The notes below the pieces were generated by a model, which saw only the letters and a program-made list of their open reading frames with translations, did not search any database and had not been told where the DNA came from. A stretch of DNA of 17,487 bases. It comes from Comamonadaceae bacterium. Lineage in GTDB: Bacteria > Pseudomonadota > Gammaproteobacteria > Burkholderiales > Burkholderiaceae_C. The stretch lies in contig CANGZG010000033.1 in assembly GCA_947458415.1 (NCBI GenBank), forward strand, positions 1 through 17,487, in the 5' to 3' direction. Made by a program: the position numbers and the translations under genes. Shown one piece after another: positions 14,434-17,487 of the stretch; the stretch's first letter is position 1, and every line of letters begins with the position of its first letter.

Positions 14434-16095
14434 ATGACCTGGCAACAAATTTACGACCCATTTGGCAACATGCTGATCTCCACATTGGTTGCCGCCGTGC
14501 CTGTGGTCGTGATGTTAGTGGGATTGGGCTTTTTGCACATGAAAGCGCATATCGCGGCAGGTGCAGGCTTGCTGGCCGCATTGGTGATTGCCATCGTTGT
14601 GTATGGCATGCCCACTGAGATGGCCACCAATGCAGCCATTTATGGGGGCCTCAATGGCCTGTTACCCATTGGCTGGATCGTTTTGAACATCATCTTCTTG
14701 CATCAACTGACCGAACAAAATGGCAGCTTCAAAGTGCTACAAGATTCGATTGCTGGCATCACCGAAGACCGTCGCCTGCAACTGCTGTTGATTGCGTTTG
14801 CATTCGGCGCCTTTTTTGAAGGTGCCGCAGGTTTCGGCACCCCTGTTGCGGTGACCGCTGCCATTTTGATTGGTCTGGGATTTTCACCACTGGCCGCCTC
14901 TGGTTTGTCTTTGATTGCCAACACCGCCCCTGTGGCGTTTGGTGCTTTAGGAACCCCCATCATCACTTTGGCCAAAGTGCACGGCTACGACGCCATGGAA
15001 GTCTCTGCCATGGTCGGCAGGCAACTGCCTTTCTTCTCATTGTTGGTGCCGTTTTGGTTGATCTGGGCTTTTGCGGGTCGTCGCGCCATGTGGGACATTT
15101 GGCCTGCGATCTTGGTGACTGGCTTGAGCTTTGCCATCATGCAATTTTTGGTCTCGAATTACATCGGGCCAGAGTTGGTTGACATCATTGCAGCGGTGGT
15201 CAGCATGGCCAGTTTGGTCACCTTCTTGCGTTACTGGCAACCCAAAACCATTTGGACATCCGTTTCCCTCAAAGGCCATGAAACCAGTGGAGGTGAAGCG
15301 CAAGCGCCGCGCGCCATCACGGTTCACTCACGTGACGAAATCATTCGGGCTTGGACGCCTTGGGCCATCCTCACGGTGTTCATTTTCATCTGGGGTCTGC
15401 CCTCGGTAAAAGCATACCTCAACACTTTGTTTGCCCCGCAATTTCCGATGGAGGGTTTGCATAACCTGATTGAAAAAATGCCGCCCGTGGTGCCTACACC
15501 CAAGACCGAAAGTGCGATTTACACGCTCAACTTGTTGTCATCCACGGGCACAGGTATTTTGTTGTCAGCCATCGTGGGTGGCCTGGTGATGAAATACAAC
15601 CCCTTGAACATGGTTCGTGTGTTCTTCTCCACCCTTTGGCTGGTTCGTTATTCCCTGCTCACCATCGTTTTGATGCTGGCACTGGGCTACCTCACCCGCT
15701 ACTCTGGCACTGACACCACGCTGGGTCTGGCTTTTGCCAACACAGGCGTGTTCTATCCCTTCTTTGGTACCTTGATGGGTTGGCTAGGCGTGGCGCTCAC
15801 AGGCTCCGACACCGCATCGAATGTGCTGTTTGGCGGCATGCAAAAAGTGGCGGCCGAGCAGTTGGGCCTGTCGCCCAACCTGATGGGTGCGGCCAACAGC
15901 TCAGGCGGCGTGATGGGCAAAATGATCGATGCCCAATCGATCGTGGTGGCCTCTACCGCAACCCGTTGGTTCAACCATGAAGGCGACATTCTTCGCTATG
16001 TCTTCTTCCACTCCATCGCTTTGGCTTGTTTGGTGGGTATCTTGGTCACGCTGCAAGCCTACGTGTTCCCATTCACCTTGATGGTGGTTCACTGA
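14434..16095 (+). CDS. lctP: L-lactate permease (LctP/LldP family)
   Basis: This is a proton-coupled carrier in the inner membrane taking up L-lactate, D-lactate or glycolate. The 553-residue length matches E. coli LldP (551). The N-terminus WQQIYDPFGNMLISTLVAAV is family-typical, and 12 or more hydrophobic segments cover most of the protein. Conserved landmarks are FEGAAGFGTPVAVTAAILIG (128-147), NTAPVAFGALGTPI and, near the C-terminus, LTGSDTASNVLFG and NSSGGVMGKMIDAQSIVVA. A longer hydrophilic loop of about residues 270-305 is followed by a segment ending in MPPVVPTPKTESAIYTL. No lactate dehydrogenase (lldD) or regulator gene is adjacent, which differs from the E. coli operon; the divergent gene is an acyl-CoA dehydrogenase. 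A clear hairpin follows the stop. Confidence 0.96.
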   Translation: MTWQQIYDPFGNMLISTLVAAVPVVVMLVGLGFLHMKAHIAAGAGLLAALVIAIVVYGMPTEMATNAAIYGGLNGLLPIGWIVLNIIFLHQLTEQNGSFKVLQDSIAGITEDRRLQLLLIAFAFGAFFEGAAGFGTPVAVTAAILIGLGFSPLAASGLSLIANTAPVAFGALGTPIITLAKVHGYDAMEVSAMVGRQLPFFSLLVPFWLIWAFAGRRAMWDIWPAILVTGLSFAIMQFLVSNYIGPELVDIIAAVVSMASLVTFLRYWQPKTIWTSVSLKGHETSGGEAQAPRAITVHSRDEIIRAWTPWAILTVFIFIWGLPSVKAYLNTLFAPQFPMEGLHNLIEKMPPVVPTPKTESAIYTLNLLSSTGTGILLSAIVGGLVMKYNPLNMVRVFFSTLWLVRYSLLTIVLMLALGYLTRYSGTDTTLGLAFANTGVFYPFFGTLMGWLGVALTGSDTASNVLFGGMQKVAAEQLGLSPNLMGAANSSGGVMGKMIDAQSIVVASTATRWFNHEGDILRYVFFHSIALACLVGILVTLQAYVFPFTLMVVH

Positions 16096-16103
16096 CGCTG
16101 GAA

Positions 16104-16131
16104 GGCAACCGTTCAAACCTGAACGGTTGCC
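16104..16131 (+). terminator. Hairpin terminator after lctP
   Basis: GGCAACCGTTC (16104-16114) and GAACGGTTGCC (16121-16131) form a perfect 11-bp stem with a 6-base loop, starting 8 bases after the lctP stop. The only T-run downstream is TTTT at 16142-16145, so termination may be partial. Confidence 0.7.
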
Positions 16132-16132
16132 C

Positions 16133-16199
16133 CGTCTCAAGTTTTCCCGCCCTGTGTCGACCTTCTTGAGATGACAGTTTGCTCATTTATCTCTCAAGG
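16133..16199 (+). promoter_or_regulatory. Candidate leader switch: three alternately pairing TCTCAAG/CTTGAGA copies before the lipoprotein gene
   Basis: TCTCAAG occurs at 16135-16141 and 16192-16198, and its complement CTTGAGA at 16165-16171. The middle copy can pair either with the first (9 pairs from CG at 16133, one G-U) or with the third (7 pairs plus a terminal G-U). The third copy contains most of the AAGG Shine-Dalgarno (16196-16199) of the lipoprotein gene, so the second fold would hide it. The TTGAGA within the middle copy (16166-16171) also looks like a -35 element, although a matching -10 is weak (TATCTC, 16-base spacing). Repeat copies are seen; the switch is inferred. Confidence 0.4.
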
Positions 16200-16205
16200 T
16201 CAGCC

Positions 16206-16895
16206 ATGAAGTTTTCAATGCCCCAAAGATTCCTCTTTTTGGTTCTGTTTGCCTTGGGGGGCTGCGTTGCGCCGGCGGCTCTCACCACACAAGAAGCCGC
16301 TCCTTTTCATGTGGTCATGGGCTCGAACAACCATGGTTACCCCGCCTCGCAAGTGCAATTGGTGAGCTCGATCCAAGGCGAGCGTTTTGAAACCCGCCAA
16401 AGCCGATTGCGTTACCCCGAGTGCATGTCTGGCTACCTAGAATTCGTTGAGTTCTCAGGTTATTTGGACAGCAGCGCTGTCGCGGCGCTGGGTGGGTTGG
16501 TTCAAAACATCAAACCGTGCGTCAGAAAAAACGGCAGCCGCGTGGTATCCCCTGTTTACATGAACTCAGCCCAAGGTGATTTGGCGTTGGGCATGCAAGT
16601 GGGGCAATGGTTCAAAACCCAGTCCATTGAGTTGGTGGTGACCGAAGGCCAAGTGTGCGAGTCTGCTTGCGCGGTTGCCTTTTTGGGGGCTTCCTTCAAA
16701 CGGGTTCAGGCCACAGGCCGCGCTGTACTGCATTTCAGTGGTGAACTCGGCCGGGGGTTTGACTGCGCCCGTTCGACCGACATGATGCCTTTCAAAAGCT
16801 ATCTGATGGCCGTCAAAGGCAGCCAATCAGGTCAAGCCCTTTATAACCAAGCCTTGACCTATTGCAGAAACGGTAAAGGCTGGGATTTGTCTTGA
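16206..16895 (+). CDS. Lipoprotein with ClpP/COG3904-like fold signature, function unknown
   Basis: This 229-residue protein starts at ATG 16206, six bases after an AAGG Shine-Dalgarno; an in-frame TTG at 16179 has no such support. Its signal peptide ends in the lipobox LGGC (Cys20), so it is probably anchored in the envelope. The middle (about 105-180) has the order of elements seen in COG3904-type predicted periplasmic proteins, which resemble ClpP/SppA: a beta strand with VYMNSAQGDLALGMQVG, where relatives have an N-SPGG-S turn; VVTEGQVCESACAVAFLG with Ser153 as possible nucleophile; and AVLHFSG with His176 as possible base. The Gly-rich SPGG oxyanion turn is reduced to SAQG, so catalysis is doubtful. 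There are several cysteines (73, 105, 151, 155, 187, 220). The stop is one base before the ParA-type gene, implying a two-gene operon. The family assignment is from pattern memory. Confidence 0.8.
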   Translation: MKFSMPQRFLFLVLFALGGCVAPAALTTQEAAPFHVVMGSNNHGYPASQVQLVSSIQGERFETRQSRLRYPECMSGYLEFVEFSGYLDSSAVAALGGLVQNIKPCVRKNGSRVVSPVYMNSAQGDLALGMQVGQWFKTQSIELVVTEGQVCESACAVAFLGASFKRVQATGRAVLHFSGELGRGFDCARSTDMMPFKSYLMAVKGSQSGQALYNQALTYCRNGKGWDLS

Positions 16896-16896
16896 T

Positions 16897-17487
16897 ATGC
16901 CAGTGATCGTGATTGCCAACCCCAAAGGGGGATCCGGAAAATCCACCCTGTCCACGAACGTGGCAGGGTTTTTTGCTTCGCGGGGTCACGCTGTCATGTT
17001 GGGCGATGCCGATGTCCAACAGTCTTCCAAGCTGTGGCTGGATTTGAGACCCGATGCCGCCACCCCAATCGCCACATGGGAATTGCAAGCTGATTTGGTG
17101 TTGACGGCCAAGCCACCGCGCGGCACGACCCATGTGGTGATTGACACGCCTGGGGGACTGGGTGGCTGGCGGTTCAAAGAAGTGGTCAGTCGTGCAGACA
17201 AGTTGCTGATACCGATCATGCCCAGCATTTTCGACATGTACGCCGCGCAAGCCTTCATCACCCAAGTTCGTGAAATCACCAAAACCACGAAAACCAAACT
17301 CGGCATCATCGGCATGCGGGTGGATGAAAGAACGATAGCGGCCAGCAAATTGCGTGAATTCATGGCCAAGTTGGATGTACCGATTGTGGGCTATTTGCGC
17401 GACACCCAATACTATTTGCATTTGGCCGCGCACGGCTTGAGCATGTTTGACATCACGCCGGGCAAAGTGGAAAAGGACCTGCAGCAA
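16897..17487 (+). CDS. Orphan ParA-type (deviant Walker A) ATPase, 3' end cut by window
   Basis: ParA/MinD-type ATPases form ATP-dependent dimers that position DNA, proteins or complexes in the cell. The first 197 codons are present. The deviant Walker A KGGSGKST spans residues 10-17, with signature Lys10 and catalytic Lys15. MLGDADVQQSSKLWL (about 34-48) is the switch I-like segment and VVIDTPGGLGG (about 80-90) the Walker B region. GIIGMRVDERTIAASKLREF and VGYLRDTQYYLHLAAHGLSM match a short ParA group of about 210-220 residues that I recall from Burkholderiales, so about 15-20 residues are probably missing. There is no N-terminal DNA-binding domain, and no parB or parS is visible. The ATG is one base after the lipoprotein stop, with no separate Shine-Dalgarno, suggesting translational coupling. 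It is unlikely to be the chromosome-partition ParA. Its cargo is unknown. Confidence 0.92.
   Translation, partial: MPVIVIANPKGGSGKSTLSTNVAGFFASRGHAVMLGDADVQQSSKLWLDLRPDAATPIATWELQADLVLTAKPPRGTTHVVIDTPGGLGGWRFKEVVSRADKLLIPIMPSIFDMYAAQAFITQVREITKTTKTKLGIIGMRVDERTIAASKLREFMAKLDVPIVGYLRDTQYYLHLAAHGLSMFDITPGKVEKDLQQ

Noticed and set aside
14354..14581. N-terminal extension of the acyl-CoA dehydrogenase frame
   Set aside because: The extra 76 codons overlap the lctP promoter and coding start and show no homology; the ATG at 14353 has a good Shine-Dalgarno.
1..17487. CRISPR arrays, tRNA/rRNA genes, insertion sequences or attachment sites
   Set aside because: No regular repeat-spacer pattern, cloverleaf-like sequence, transposase or integrase motif was seen on either strand by eye.

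Overview
The window looks like chromosome of a beta-proteobacterium of the order Burkholderiales, probably Comamonadaceae-like (a Limnohabitans/Rhodoferax type of genome). This is an inference from the resemblance of PhaB and PhaC to Ralstonia-type polyhydroxyalkanoate (PHA) proteins, the YejA-like binding protein next to fabI, the ParA type and the codon use. Genes are tightly packed. I see no tRNA, rRNA, CRISPR array, insertion sequence or complete prophage.

Layout. 1-1574 (minus): 3'-truncated gene for a YejA-type peptide-binding protein, divergent from fabI (1610-2410, plus). FabI converges stop-to-stop on a 1066-residue lipoprotein metalloprotease of the IMPa/M60-like type (2411-5611, minus). 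Next comes dusA (5787-6773, minus). Then follows a 451-bp AT-rich stretch and a small Asn-rich gene whose sequence pattern recalls phage accessory proteins (7225-7650, plus). From 12518 down to 7735 five minus-strand genes run head to tail: maiA, pgeF, phaC, phaB and a quinone-oxidoreductase-like gene. A Nudix hydrolase gene (12602-13177, plus) diverges from maiA and converges on an acyl-CoA dehydrogenase gene (13190-14353, minus). The latter diverges from lctP, a lactate permease gene (14434-16095, plus). The right end has a lipoprotein with a ClpP-like signature (16206-16895) and, one base later, an orphan ParA-type ATPase that runs off the window (16897-17487).

How the genes fit together. 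FabI, PhaB/PhaC, the acyl-CoA dehydrogenase and the lactate permease point to carbon and fatty-acid flux: lactate uptake, acyl-CoA breakdown and storage of 3-hydroxybutyryl units as PHA granules. No phaA thiolase gene lies between phaC and phaB, so acetoacetyl-CoA must be supplied from elsewhere.

Most gene families here are ordinary, and I found no convincing wholly new system. The most interesting items are: (i) three alternately complementary copies of TCTCAAG/CTTGAGA in front of the lipoprotein-parA pair, the last overlapping the ribosome binding site; (ii) a strong hairpin filling the pgeF-phaC gap; (iii) the coupling of a ClpP-like lipoprotein to an orphan ParA; (iv) the small phage-like gene next to an AT-rich stretch; (v) the large lipoprotein protease.
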